Below, one piece after another: positions 19,367-29,922 of a stretch of DNA of 64,000 nucleotides (positions are counted from its first letter, which is position 1; every line of letters starts with the position of its first letter). The translations under genes and the position numbers were made by a program. The notes under the pieces are model-generated. The model did no database searches, was not told the DNA's origin, and worked only from the letters and a program-made list of their open reading frames with translations. The DNA comes from Desulfovibrionales bacterium (GTDB lineage Bacteria; Desulfobacterota; Desulfovibrionia; Desulfovibrionales; Desulfovibrionaceae), in the NCBI GenBank assembly GCA_030156255.1, contig JASGMV010000007.1, positions 1-64,000 of the forward strand. The letters are read 5' to 3'.

Positions 19367-19535
19367 GAAGCCTCCGGCGAAAGTAATTTTCATGAAAGGT
19401 ATCGCTTCGGAAAGCCCAAGGCAACCGCACCCGGCGCCTTGAAGTCGAAGGGAGACTTCGGAGCAATGCGGGATTCGGGCGCCGGGCGAGATTTCGAACC
19501 GGACGCTAAGGAAACCTTCGAAAGCCCGAGTCGGC

Positions 19536-19564
19536 TTGACGCATAAAAACCTTCGACGTATGCA
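19536..19564 (+). promoter_or_regulatory. Candidate sigma-70 promoter of the peroxiredoxin gene
   Basis: TTGACG (19536-19541) and TATGCA (19559-19564) are separated by 17 bases, about 44 bases upstream of the ATG. No PerR- or OxyR-like palindrome was recognised around it. Confidence 0.4.
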
Positions 19565-19607
19565 ATGAATTGCCCTGGAAACATTTGCACATACAAAGGG
19601 GGCGCTC

Positions 19608-20240
19608 ATGACTTTTCATCCCGACCAGTACGATGAGTTTTTTGAATGCGCCAAGGTGGGTAAGCAGGTGAAAAGCTTTTCCCTGGAGGTCTTCGATCCC
19701 GAGGAGGGAACTTTTGGCGAGGTCTCTTTGGAAAGCTTGTTCCATCGCGGCAAATGGGTGGTGCTGTTTTTTTATCCTGCCGATTTTACCTTTGTCTGTC
19801 CCACGGAGCTCGCCGACCTTGCCGCCCGGCACCAGGAGCTTGTCGCCATGGGGTGCGAAGTGCTTTCGGTCTCCACGGACACGAAGTTCGTTCATTTGGC
19901 CTGGAAGAACGCCGAGCAGCTTCTGAAGGGCGTGCGTTTCAAAATGGCCGCGGACCCGACCGGCGAAGCGGCCCGGTACTTCGACGTGTACGATTACGAC
20001 TCCGGACTGGCCCTGCGGGGGACCTTTGTCATCAACCCGGAAGGGGTGCTGGCGTCCCAGGAGATCAACTTCTACAACGTCGGGCGCAATGTGGACGAAC
20101 TGGTGCGGAAAGTGGAAGCCAACGTCTATCTCTTGAGCCACCCGGAGGAGGCGTGCCCGGCCAAATGGGAGCCGGGGAAAAAGACGCTGACCCCGTCCGA
20201 AAGTCTGGTGGGCAAGGTCTACGAATCACTGAACGAATAA
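19608..20240 (+). CDS. Typical 2-Cys peroxiredoxin (AhpC/Prx1)
   Basis: This 210-residue enzyme reduces peroxides with a cysteine pair. The peroxidatic site FYPADFTFVCPTE puts the active cysteine at Cys64; the resolving cysteine is Cys183 in EEACPAKW near the C-terminus. The N-terminal 25 residues are a small extension before the usual AhpC start. No ahpF-like reductase or rubrerythrin gene adjoins it. It starts at ATG 19608 behind an AAAGGGGG ribosome site. In an anaerobe it would serve oxygen defence. The methyltransferase gene begins 37 bases later but has no clear functional link. Confidence 0.93.
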   Translation: MTFHPDQYDEFFECAKVGKQVKSFSLEVFDPEEGTFGEVSLESLFHRGKWVVLFFYPADFTFVCPTELADLAARHQELVAMGCEVLSVSTDTKFVHLAWKNAEQLLKGVRFKMAADPTGEAARYFDVYDYDSGLALRGTFVINPEGVLASQEINFYNVGRNVDELVRKVEANVYLLSHPEEACPAKWEPGKKTLTPSESLVGKVYESLNE

Positions 20241-20253
20241 ACCCGGGCGAAGC

Positions 20254-20271
20254 CCTTGGGCCGAGGCCCAA
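20254..20271 (+). promoter_or_regulatory. Hairpin immediately upstream of a start codon
   Basis: CTTGGGCC and GGCCCAAG form a perfect eight-base stem with a GA loop, ending seven bases before the methyltransferase ATG. There is no T tract, so it is not a normal terminator. Confidence 0.4.
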
Positions 20272-20277
20272 GCTGTT

Positions 20278-21015
20278 ATGAACTGGCAAGCCGTACAATA
20301 CGAGGCCTGGTTTGGGACCAAGGCCGGCCGGTTCGCTTTAGGGCGCGAGCAGCTTCTGATACGGTCCGTCATCGCGGATTGGCCCCGCCGCGGCAGGCGT
20401 CTTCTGGAGATGGGGTGCGGAACGGGCCTGTTTCTGGAGCTGTTTTGGCGGGCGGGCTTCGACATCACCGGGCTGGACGAGGCGCCGGCCATGCTCGAAG
20501 CGGCCAGAATGCGGCTCGGCGACAAGGCCGATCTTCATCTGGGCCGGGCCGAGCACGTCAGCTTCGACGACAAGCGGTTCGATTATACGGCCATCATCTC
20601 GTTGTTGGAGTTTTGCGAGGATCCCAAGTCCGTAATCGAAGAAGCCTACCGCGTCACCCGGCGCAGCATTCTGCTGGCTTTTCTGAACCGTTATTCCCTG
20701 TTTTACTACACGAACGGTCCTGGACTGGGACGCGGACGCAAGCGCAACGGGAGTATGAGCCAGGCGCGTTGGTATTCCGCCGTGGAGCTTAAGCGGATGG
20801 TCCGGTCGATTATAGGAGGCAAGCCGAGCGTGTGCCGCAGCGTATTGCTGGGGCCGCCGACGTCGTGGGGCCGCGGCGCCCCCTTCCGCCAGCTCAACAG
20901 TCTGGTTTGCCCCGCCGTCGGCGGAGCCTTCGGGGTCCTGCGGTTTGATCTTCAAGGGGAGAAACCTTTGACCCCGCTTCACGCCTGGGCGACCGAACCC
21001 GCCGCTCCGCTTTGA
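20278..21015 (+). CDS. Class I SAM-dependent methyltransferase
   Basis: The 245-residue protein carries the SAM-binding motif LLEMGCGTGLFLEL (residues about 40-53), the acidic LDEAP after beta strand 2, and FDYTAIISLLEF as motif IV. It resembles the UbiE/Methyltransf_11 group that acts on small molecules. The substrate is unknown and the neighbours do not point to one. The ATG at 20278 has no recognisable Shine-Dalgarno sequence; instead an eight-base hairpin sits directly upstream. It may be read together with the peroxiredoxin gene. Confidence 0.8.
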   Translation: MNWQAVQYEAWFGTKAGRFALGREQLLIRSVIADWPRRGRRLLEMGCGTGLFLELFWRAGFDITGLDEAPAMLEAARMRLGDKADLHLGRAEHVSFDDKRFDYTAIISLLEFCEDPKSVIEEAYRVTRRSILLAFLNRYSLFYYTNGPGLGRGRKRNGSMSQARWYSAVELKRMVRSIIGGKPSVCRSVLLGPPTSWGRGAPFRQLNSLVCPAVGGAFGVLRFDLQGEKPLTPLHAWATEPAAPL

Positions 21016-21061
21016 CAACCGCCGGATGATGGACTAACGGGTAGCGTTTTCAGGCCCCGCC

Positions 21062-22348
21062 ATGGCCATTGTTTCGAACCCGAGCAAACCTATGTCCAAC
21101 ATCCAGAAAATCAAAGGCTTCAACGACCTTTTCGGCGCGGACAGCGCCGCCTACACACGCATGGAGAACACGGCCAGGGAGGTCTTCTCCAGGTACGGTT
21201 TCGAGGAACTGCGCACGCCCATTCTGGAGCGCACGGAACTGTTCGCCCGCTCCATCGGCGAGGAGACCGACGTGGTTTCCAAGGAAATGTACACCTTCGA
21301 CGACCGCAAGGGCCGCTCTCTGACCCTTCGGCCTGAAGCCACGGCCGGAGTGGTCCGGGCCTACATCGAAGCCAAGGCCGAGCAGACCAAGCCCGTGGCC
21401 AAGTATTTCACCACCGGTCCCATGTTTCGCTATGAGCGCCCGCAAAAGGGCCGCCAACGCCAGTTCCATCAGATCAACGCCGAAATTCTCGGCGCCAGCG
21501 AACCCGGCGCCGACGCCGAACTCATGTTGATGCTGCATCGGTTTCTGAACGAGCTGGGTTTGAAGAACGTGCGTTTCGAGATCAACTCCCTGGGGTGCGC
21601 CGAATGCCGCCCCGCCTACCACCAGGCGCTGAGGGACTATCTCGACGGCCTGGATTCGGACAGCCTGTGCCCGGACTGCCAGCGTCGGAAAGAGAGCAAT
21701 CCCCTGCGCGTGCTGGACTGTAAGGTCCCGGCCTGCAAGGAGCAGGTCGCCGGCGCGCCGAAGATTTCGGACCACCTGGACGACGCCTGCCGCGAACATT
21801 TCAGCGCCGTGCTGGCCGTGTTGGACGAGGCCGGGCTGGCTTACGAGATCAATCCCATGCTGGTTAGGGGATTGGATTATTACCAGCGCACAACTTTTGA
21901 AGTCGTTTCCGGCGAAATCGGCGCCCAATCCGCCGTGGCCGGGGGCGGCCGTTACGATGGACTGGTCAAGGGCCTGGGCGGACCGGCTGTTCCCGGCCTG
22001 GGCTTCGCCTGCGGCATGGAGCGGTTGTTCATGCTGCTCCCGGAATCCGAGCCTTCGGGCCTGGACTTTTACGTGGCCGTTCTCGTCCCCGAGGCCTCCC
22101 GGCGCGGGATGCTCATGGCCGAAGAGTTGCGCGCCGCGGGTTTTCGCGGGGAATGCGCCTATGCGTCCGGCAGCCTGAAAAGCAGACTGCGCCAGGCCAA
22201 CCGGTTGAACGCCCGCTTCTGCCTCATGCTGGGGCCGGACGAGTTGGCCAAAGGAACCGTGACCGTCAAGGATCTCGCCTCCGGGGAGCAGGCCTCCCTC
22301 GCCCAGGCCGATTTGGCCGATCACCTGCACAAGCACACCACCACCTAA
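21062..22348 (+). CDS. hisS: Histidyl-tRNA synthetase
   Basis: This class II synthetase charges tRNA-His. Visible are motif 1 around [13 protein letters not shown], motif 2 [17 protein letters not shown], the histidine-A signatures [14 protein letters not shown] and GGGRYDGL, motif 3 [11 protein letters not shown], and the C-terminal anticodon-binding domain. The full frame gives 428 residues; a second ATG at 21092 ([10 protein letters not shown]) is nearer the usual family start, but neither start has a good ribosome site. It is followed after ten bases by aspS, a common pairing. Confidence 0.95.
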   Translation: MAIVSNPSKPMSNIQKIKGFNDLFGADSAAYTRMENTAREVFSRYGFEELRTPILERTELFARSIGEETDVVSKEMYTFDDRKGRSLTLRPEATAGVVRAYIEAKAEQTKPVAKYFTTGPMFRYERPQKGRQRQFHQINAEILGASEPGADAELMLMLHRFLNELGLKNVRFEINSLGCAECRPAYHQALRDYLDGLDSDSLCPDCQRRKESNPLRVLDCKVPACKEQVAGAPKISDHLDDACREHFSAVLAVLDEAGLAYEINPMLVRGLDYYQRTTFEVVSGEIGAQSAVAGGGRYDGLVKGLGGPAVPGLGFACGMERLFMLLPESEPSGLDFYVAVLVPEASRRGMLMAEELRAAGFRGECAYASGSLKSRLRQANRLNARFCLMLGPDELAKGTVTVKDLASGEQASLAQADLADHLHKHTTT

Positions 22349-22358
22349 GGAAAATAAG

Positions 22359-24182
<1,824 letters not shown>

Positions 24183-24215
24183 CCGTTCGGCGCTCGCCGC
24201 ATGGGAGATGCAAAC

Positions 24216-24719
24216 ATGGTTCGAGATATCGTCACCTATCCAGATCCGATTCTGGCCGCCGAGGCCGGGGAGGTCGAAGAAGTCACGCCGGAAATTCAAG
24301 CGCTCATCGACGACATGGTGGAAACCATGTACGCGAAGGAAGGCGTGGGGCTGGCCGCGCCCCAGGTGGGCCGCTCCCTGCGGATCATCACTGTGGACCC
24401 CTCGGGCCCCAGCGCCCGCGATGCGCTGACGGTGCTGATCAACCCGCGCATCACCTGCACCGAAGGGGAGCAGGAGTCCGAAGAGCGGTGCCTGAGCGTT
24501 GTGGACGCCACCTGCACCTTCAAGCGCGCCCAAAAGATTACGGTGGAAGGCCTGAATAAAAACGGAGATCCGGTAACCTTGGAGTTCGAAGATTTTCCGG
24601 CCATCGTCTTTCAGCATGAGATCGACCACCTGCACGGGGTGCTGATCATCGACCACGTGAGCCGGCTCAAGCGGGCTCTGTACGACAAGAAGGTTCGTAA
24701 GAGGTTGAAACGAGCGTGA
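24216..24719 (+). CDS. def: Peptide deformylase
   Basis: This 167-residue metalloenzyme removes the formyl group from new proteins. Motif 1 GVGLAAPQVG and the metal-binding motif 3 QHEIDHLHG are canonical. Motif 2, normally EGCLS, reads ERCLS here, keeping the metal-ligand Cys but placing Arg where Gly is usual, and the following residues (VVDA) also depart from the usual pattern. The start at 24216 lies eight bases after GGGAGA; the upstream ATG at 24201 is less likely. The stop overlaps the GTG start of fmt, so removal and addition of the formyl group are coupled in one operon. Confidence 0.9.
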   Translation: MVRDIVTYPDPILAAEAGEVEEVTPEIQALIDDMVETMYAKEGVGLAAPQVGRSLRIITVDPSGPSARDALTVLINPRITCTEGEQESEERCLSVVDATCTFKRAQKITVEGLNKNGDPVTLEFEDFPAIVFQHEIDHLHGVLIIDHVSRLKRALYDKKVRKRLKRA

Positions 24720-25708
24720 ATCCGTTCAACGTTGTGTTCATGGGGACGCCGGACTTTGCGGAGGTTGTTTTGCAGGCCCTGCTGGACTGCCCGGCGGCCC
24801 GCGTTGCGGCGGTCTACACCCAGCCGGACCGGCCTTGCGGACGTGGCCGCAAGTGCAAGCCTTCGCCGGTCAAGACTTTGGCTCTTGAGCACGGCTTGGA
24901 AATCCGCCAACCTGCGACCCTTCGGAAACCTGAGGAAGTGGAGGCCCTGGCCGCGTTGGCCCCGGACATTCTGGCCGTAGCCGCCTATGGGCTCATTCTG
25001 CCCCAGTCCGTCCTGGACGTTCCGAAAATAGCGCCCCTCAACGTCCACGCGTCGCTGCTTCCCAAATATCGCGGCGCGGCGCCTATCCAGCGGGCCATCC
25101 AGAACGGTGAATCCGTGACCGGGATCAGCATCATGCGCATGGAGGCCGGCCTGGACACCGGCCCCGTGCTGTTGCAGCGGGCTCTGGGGATTGCGCCGGG
25201 GGACCATGCGGGGGTGATCCACGACGAACTGGCCGCTTTGGGCGGAGAGCTGCTCTGCGAGACGCTGACGCGCTTGTCCCAAGGCAAGCTGGAAGAGGTG
25301 GAGCAGGACCACTCCCGGGCCACCTACGCGGCGAAGCTTTCCAAGGAAGAGGGGCTGATCGACTGGTCCCGGCCCGCGTCGGAGGTTCACAACCACATCC
25401 GGGCCATGCATCCTTGGCCGGGAGCGTTCTATACCTGGGAGGCCGAGCCCGTCGGGCCCGTCCGCCTGACGGTGTTTCCCGGAAAAGAGGGAGCCCCCCT
25501 TGACTCGCCCGCCAAACCCGGTACGATTATCGGACTGGAAAAGGATTTTTTGGCCATCGCCTGCGGACAAGGGACCTATCTGACGCCCATGGTCAAGCCG
25601 GAAGGGCGCAAGGCTATGAATCCACAGCAATTTTATTGCGGATATTTGCACCGTTGCGCAGGCTTCGAATGCGAGGACGCCTGCAGGGAGGAGTCCGATC
25701 GGACATGA
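24716..25708 (+). CDS. fmt: Methionyl-tRNA formyltransferase
   Basis: This 330-residue enzyme formylates initiator Met-tRNA using formyl-tetrahydrofolate. The N-terminal VFMGTPDFA, the folate-site segment NVHASLLPKYRGAAPIQRAI with its SLLP signature, and the D-containing MEAGLDTGPVL are typical. The C-terminal OB-like domain follows. The GTG start overlaps the def stop (GTGA), and the stop overlaps the next ATG (ATGA), which marks a tightly coupled def-fmt-DUF116-rsmB set. Confidence 0.95.
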   Translation: MNPFNVVFMGTPDFAEVVLQALLDCPAARVAAVYTQPDRPCGRGRKCKPSPVKTLALEHGLEIRQPATLRKPEEVEALAALAPDILAVAAYGLILPQSVLDVPKIAPLNVHASLLPKYRGAAPIQRAIQNGESVTGISIMRMEAGLDTGPVLLQRALGIAPGDHAGVIHDELAALGGELLCETLTRLSQGKLEEVEQDHSRATYAAKLSKEEGLIDWSRPASEVHNHIRAMHPWPGAFYTWEAEPVGPVRLTVFPGKEGAPLDSPAKPGTIIGLEKDFLAIACGQGTYLTPMVKPEGRKAMNPQQFYCGYLHRCAGFECEDACREESDRT

Positions 25709-26691
25709 GTGACAAGGACGCCCGCTCTTTGAGCGAGTTGGACAGCAGGGAAGTGTCCCCTGTGGTGGATGACGAGGGGCTTGATCCGGCCCCCAAGCGG
25801 CTGTTTATCGGACTGATCTGCGGGACCAGCCTGATTATCGTCGCTGGCTTGGCCCTGCTGTGGATCATTCCTTACATCGGTTTGACCAACATTCATCCCC
25901 TGGCGCCCTGGTTTTTCGGCGCCCTTTTGGGCAGTTGCGCCATTGTCGTGCTCTGGGCCTGCTTCGGACTGGTCCTGAACATTCTGCTCGGGCGCTCCTT
26001 TTTTTTCGCCCACCGCATTCGCGGCCTCATGGTCAAGATATTCCTGCCTCTCATGACCATCCTGGCTCGGATTTTCGGTATCTCCAAACGCCGGGTGCGC
26101 AACTCCTTTATCCACGTGAACAATGAGTTGGTGCGCTCCGAGGCCGGCCGGTATCCCGCGGAAAAGATATTGCTGCTTTTGCCCCATTGCCTGCAGTCCA
26201 GCACCTGCAAGTTCCGGCTCACCTACGACGTCAACAACTGCAGGCGTTGCGGGCTGTGTCCCATCAAGGGCCTGCTCGATATTCACGACATCTACGGGAT
26301 GCATCTGTCCATCGCCACGGGCGGCACCATCGCCCGCCGCATCGTGGTCCACACGCGGCCCAAGTTCATTTTGGCCGTAGCTTGCGAACGAGACCTCGCC
26401 AGCGGCATTCAGGACGTTTTTCCTTTGCCGGCTTACGGCGTTCTGAACCAGCGGCCCAACGGGCCGTGCCTGGATACGTTGGTCCCCCTGGAGGATGTGG
26501 AGCGAGCCCTGCAACGCTTCATGAACCACGAGGACCTGGAAAAGGCCAAGGCTCGCAAGCAGACGTTCCTTGCGGAAAAGGCGGAAAGGCAGGCTCGAAG
26601 AGCCGCGAAGAAGAAATCGGCTCTGGAAGGAGCCGATCCGGATGCGTCTTCCGGATCCGAACATGCCCCGCTCGAACAAGCCCCGGCTTGA
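25705..26691 (+). CDS. DUF116 membrane protein
   Basis: This 328-residue protein has two N-terminal membrane helices (residues about 33-55 and 65-95) followed by a soluble DUF116 domain. In that domain LLPHCLQSSTCKFRLTYDVNNCRRCGLCPIK contributes a set of cysteines arranged like a metal or iron-sulfur site, and VAVACERDLASGI lies further on. The tail (from about residue 275) is rich in Lys, Arg and Ala. DUF116 proteins have no settled function but are often found beside fmt and rsmB. The ATG at 25705 overlaps the fmt stop; GGAGGAG lies upstream. The end overlaps rsmB by 50 bases. Confidence 0.87.
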   Translation: MSDKDARSLSELDSREVSPVVDDEGLDPAPKRLFIGLICGTSLIIVAGLALLWIIPYIGLTNIHPLAPWFFGALLGSCAIVVLWACFGLVLNILLGRSFFFAHRIRGLMVKIFLPLMTILARIFGISKRRVRNSFIHVNNELVRSEAGRYPAEKILLLLPHCLQSSTCKFRLTYDVNNCRRCGLCPIKGLLDIHDIYGMHLSIATGGTIARRIVVHTRPKFILAVACERDLASGIQDVFPLPAYGVLNQRPNGPCLDTLVPLEDVERALQRFMNHEDLEKAKARKQTFLAEKAERQARRAAKKKSALEGADPDASSGSEHAPLEQAPA

Positions 26692-27979
26692 GGCCGCGCC
26701 GCCCGCCAGGGCGGCGGCGCTCCAAGCGCTGGAGGCGACCTTGGACCGGAGGCTCGACGTCCAGGCCGCCCTCGACGAAGTCCTGCGAAACCGCAACCTC
26801 ATCCCCGCGGACGCCGCGCTGGCCTCGGAATTGACCTACGGCTCCCTGCGCCTGGGGCTGCGCATCGATTATCTTCTGTCCAAATTTTTGCGCAAACCGG
26901 AAAAATCACCGCTCCTGTTCCGGCGCATTCTGCGGCTGGCCGCCTACGAGTTGCTGTATCTGGACAGGGCGCCGGCCTACGCGTCGGTCCATTGGGCCGT
27001 GGAGGCGGTGAAGCGCAACGCGGGGAAGGGCCTCGCCGGAGCGGCCAACGCGGTGCTTCGGCGTATGGCCGAACTGGCCGAGGCCGGCGTTGATCCGGAA
27101 ATCTACCGGGAGGACGGCTGCGGCGAGGTTCTCTACCTGAGCCGGTTCTACGCCTGCCCCGAATGGATCGTGGCGTTGTGGCTCAAGGATTACGGGCCGG
27201 AGACTGCTCGCAGGCTGCTCGCCGAGCAGGCCGCGCCGCCAGCGTTGGGGGTGGCGGTGATCCCAGGGCGGCCCGAAACGGACGACCTGGCTGCTCGCCT
27301 CGCCTCGCACCCCGGGCTTCTGGCCAGGCAAGGCCTTGGGTTCGCCCTGCCGGCGGGCCCGGCGCCGGAATTTTTGGCCTCGGCCGATCCTGCCGCCTGG
27401 AGGCGGCAGAGCTTCGCGGCCAGGCAGGCGCTGCTGTCTCTTGATCCCGCCGCGTGGACGGGGCCGGTTTGGGACGCCTGCGCCGGCCAGGGAGGCAAGA
27501 CCCGGCTGCTGCTGGAGGCGGGCGCGGGGCCGGTGCTGGCTACGGACGTCCACAGGGGGCGACTCGCCAGGCTGCGGGATTACCTCGCCGACAGCGGCGC
27601 CAACGCCATGGCCGCCGCAGCCAGTGCATTGCAACCGCCGCCGCTGCAGCGTGCGCCGGGGGCCGTGTTGCTGGACGTCCCTTGCTCCGGGCTCGGCGTG
27701 CTTTCAAGACGTCCGGACATTAAATGGAAGCGCCGGCCGGAAGACCTGCGGCGACTCTCCAACGTCCAATCGGATATGCTGGAAAACGGCTTGAACGCCT
27801 TGAAACCCGGCGGAGTGCTTGCATATCTGACCTGTACGGTCTGCCGCAGGGAAAATGAAAGCGCGGTCGAAAAGACCTTGAAACGCCGCCGGGACGTTCG
27901 CGAGACCATGAGATTCTCGACGAGCCCGGAGGCGTCTCTTGGCGAACGGTTTTTCGCCAGCCTGCTGCAGCGGGTGTGA
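26642..27979 (+). CDS. rsmB: 16S rRNA m5C967 methyltransferase, RsmB-like
   Basis: The 445-residue protein has an N-terminal NusB-like RNA-binding domain (residues about 15-145, ALQALEATLDRR through ANAVLRRMAEL) and a C-terminal Rossmann methyltransferase. Motif I reads VWDACAGQGGKT, motif IV DVPCSGLG, and motif VI LAYLTCTVCRREN with the catalytic TC cysteine. This is the RsmB (Sun) architecture. The ATG at 26642 has AAGGAG at nine bases and lies inside the end of the DUF116 gene. The gene is the last of the def-fmt set and converges on a zinc-finger gene. Confidence 0.92.
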   Translation: MRLPDPNMPRSNKPRLEAAPPARAAALQALEATLDRRLDVQAALDEVLRNRNLIPADAALASELTYGSLRLGLRIDYLLSKFLRKPEKSPLLFRRILRLAAYELLYLDRAPAYASVHWAVEAVKRNAGKGLAGAANAVLRRMAELAEAGVDPEIYREDGCGEVLYLSRFYACPEWIVALWLKDYGPETARRLLAEQAAPPALGVAVIPGRPETDDLAARLASHPGLLARQGLGFALPAGPAPEFLASADPAAWRRQSFAARQALLSLDPAAWTGPVWDACAGQGGKTRLLLEAGAGPVLATDVHRGRLARLRDYLADSGANAMAAAASALQPPPLQRAPGAVLLDVPCSGLGVLSRRPDIKWKRRPEDLRRLSNVQSDMLENGLNALKPGGVLAYLTCTVCRRENESAVEKTLKRRRDVRETMRFSTSPEASLGERFFASLLQRV

Positions 27980-28031
27980 AACCCTCTACGGCAGGCTGTG
28001 TCGCTGCATCCACAGGCTGTTGGAAACTGGG

Positions 28032-28382
28032 TCAGCAGGCGTAGGCCAACGGCCGCGACTCAAGGGCCGCCTGGCAGTCGACGCACAGCCGCGATGTCGG
28101 CTGGGCCTTGAGCCGGGCAAGTCCGATATCGTCGCCGCATTCTTCGCAGACGCCGAAATCCAAAGAGTCCAACCGCTTCAGCGCTTTTCGAATTTGGTTG
28201 ACCTGAGCGGATTCGCGTTCGCGCAGCATGACGTTCAGGGAGTGCTCGGCCATGCGGGTGGCGTACTCCACTTCGTCAGCGCAGTTTTCAACCCTGTCCA
28301 TGCCGTCCGTGGACTTCAGGCTCAGTTCTTCAAGGCGTGACTCCAAGTGGCGCTTGATTTCTTGTCTCTGGGACTCAGTCAT
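28032..28382 (-). CDS. DksA/TraR-type C4 zinc-finger protein
   Basis: The 116-residue protein has a helical N-terminal half with coiled-coil character (residues about 5-75) and a C-terminal C4 zinc finger: CEEC, 17 residues, CVDC. DksA/TraR proteins of this form bind RNA polymerase through the secondary channel. The tip acidic residues of DksA (DxxDxA) are not clearly preserved, so it may be a relative of DksA rather than a functional replacement. The ATG at 28382 follows GGAGG by nine bases; the frame extends further upstream without similarity. It lies downstream of the SGNH hydrolase on the same strand. Confidence 0.85.
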   Translation of the reverse strand: MTESQRQEIKRHLESRLEELSLKSTDGMDRVENCADEVEYATRMAEHSLNVMLRERESAQVNQIRKALKRLDSLDFGVCEECGDDIGLARLKAQPTSRLCVDCQAALESRPLAYAC

Positions 28383-28508
28383 GGGAGGAACCTCCAGGAT
28401 GAGATAAGGTCTTGGACAACTCCACCAAGATGTTCCTCGTACATACACCTTCTCCGCGGGCGATAAACCACGGCTGTGTGACAAAGGCGGGGAAAAAGTC
28501 TTCTCCTG

Positions 28509-29105
28509 TTAAAATTGGTTGTCGAAATACGCGTCGACCATGGCCGTGACCGCCGGGTAGAGCGACTTCGCGATGGCCTCCATGCCCGCGGCGGTGGGAT
28601 GGGCGCCGTCCTCCTGCACCAGCCCGTGATCCAGCGCCGGCCCCATGAAATCCTGATGGAGCGCGGCGCCCGCAGCACGGGCCAGCTCGGGGTAAAGGGC
28701 TTGGAACGCTTGCGGACCCTCGGCCGGCATGAACGCTCCCGGCCAGGGCAGGGGCATGCGCATTTCGAGCAGCAACAGTCTGGCCCCGGCCTCGTTGAGG
28801 CGGGCAAGGATTTCGGAGAGGTCCCTGCGCAGCCGCTCCAGGGAAAATCCCTCCCAGACGTCGTTGAGCCCCAGGCCCACCACGGCGATGTCCCAGGGCT
28901 CCTGCAGGATGGGCTCGAGCCTTCGCAAGGCGTCCGCGCAGGTGTCGCCGTTGACGCCGTGGTTGGCCACGCGGGCGTTGACGCCGTCGCGTTGGAGCCA
29001 GGCTTGAATCAATGATGGATACGACGCCGAGGCGGGCAGCCGGTAGCCTTCCGTGAGGCTGTCGCCCAAGGCGAGAATGTTCAGAGGACGCGAAGCGTCG
29101 GCCAT
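28509..29105 (-). CDS. SGNH/GDSL hydrolase (TesA-like arylesterase)
   Basis: This 198-residue protein shows all four SGNH blocks: GDSLTEG with the nucleophile Ser near residue 15, the Gly block NHGVNGDTC, GLGLND with the Asn, and DGAHPT with the catalytic Asp and His near the C-terminus. It is close to TesA/arylesterase in size, but no signal peptide is present from the start chosen (ATG 29105, GGGAGG five bases upstream), so it would be cytoplasmic. An alternative ATG at 29120 adds five residues. Substrate unknown. Confidence 0.88.
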   Translation of the reverse strand: MADASRPLNILALGDSLTEGYRLPASASYPSLIQAWLQRDGVNARVANHGVNGDTCADALRRLEPILQEPWDIAVVGLGLNDVWEGFSLERLRRDLSEILARLNEAGARLLLLEMRMPLPWPGAFMPAEGPQAFQALYPELARAAGAALHQDFMGPALDHGLVQEDGAHPTAAGMEAIAKSLYPAVTAMVDAYFDNQF

Positions 29106-29922
29106 AAGGCCTCCCTCATGCATTTTACGCTTGAAATGCTTGTCTAACGGCGGGCGCGCCCGTCTGCAGGCATCTCGCGGCAAGGATTTTCTTGCAATTC
29201 CTTTTGAGCATTGAAAAATAACAACAAGCAACTACAATGAACTTCAATAGCTGGGTTCACCCGCTTCAAGAAATAAGATTTTTATTCTTGGCGGTCCAGA
29301 GGAAAGGCGTTGCGCGCGGCCGCAACCATCGCCCGGCGCCTCGGCGTCTCGAAAAAAAGCCGCAGGCCAAGGCTAAAGCATAAGAAAATTTTTGTGCGCT
29401 TTTCTTTTTGGCGTGTGGAAATATTTTGGCGCAGCGCGTTCCCCCTAAGAGCTTCAAAACCCATGGGAAAGAGCAATGTTGCAGGAAAATAAATCTAAAA
29501 AATATCTAGATAATATTTATATAATTTAAATCATTTATAAATATGTGCAGTGCTCGAGACGGGATGAACGACGAGGTGATGGCTTGTAAGGGCGCAGTGG
29601 GGGATTTATTGGAGCAAAAGCCGCGCTACAAGCGGCATCCATGGAAGATCACATATATATATTTTGAAAAATAATTGCAGATATAGCGCTCTGCGTAGCG
29701 TCGATCAGGAAGGACGGCGAGCGTTCGCGTCGCAAAGGACTTGCCCGGCCGCCCCGGAAGACGCCGCCTCCCGGACGGAGAAGAGATTTCCCCGCCGAGG
29801 CGTCTCTTGAACAGCCCGGGTTACAGGCGAGCGCAGCAAGCGCGATGCGGCTTGAAGGGGCCTCGGAAAACCGCTACTGATCAAGGCAACAATCTACGTT
29901 GCGGCTTTGATGGAGGAACGAT
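29106..29922. other. 817-base intergenic region, mixed composition
   Basis: The left end holds a copy of repeat family II (separate entry). Around 29480-29550 the sequence is extremely A+T-rich, in sharp contrast to the surroundings. A 36-codon ORF (29564-29674) is present but unsupported. The right third (29700-29860) is again G+C-rich and can form several hairpins. I see no tRNA and no firm gene. Confidence 0.5.
29120..29204. repeat. Dispersed repeat family II, copy 1
   Basis: Begins GCATTTTACGCTTGAAATGC and contains CTCGCGGCAAGGATTTT. It aligns with 50601-50692 over its whole length; here the right arm of the terminal hairpin is decayed (AATTCCTT). Confidence 0.7.

Noticed and set aside
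29564-29674. 36-codon ORF MNDEVMACKG... in the intergenic region
   Set aside because: It has only a poor ribosome site, lies next to A+T-rich non-coding DNA and matches nothing I know; chance occurrence is likely.
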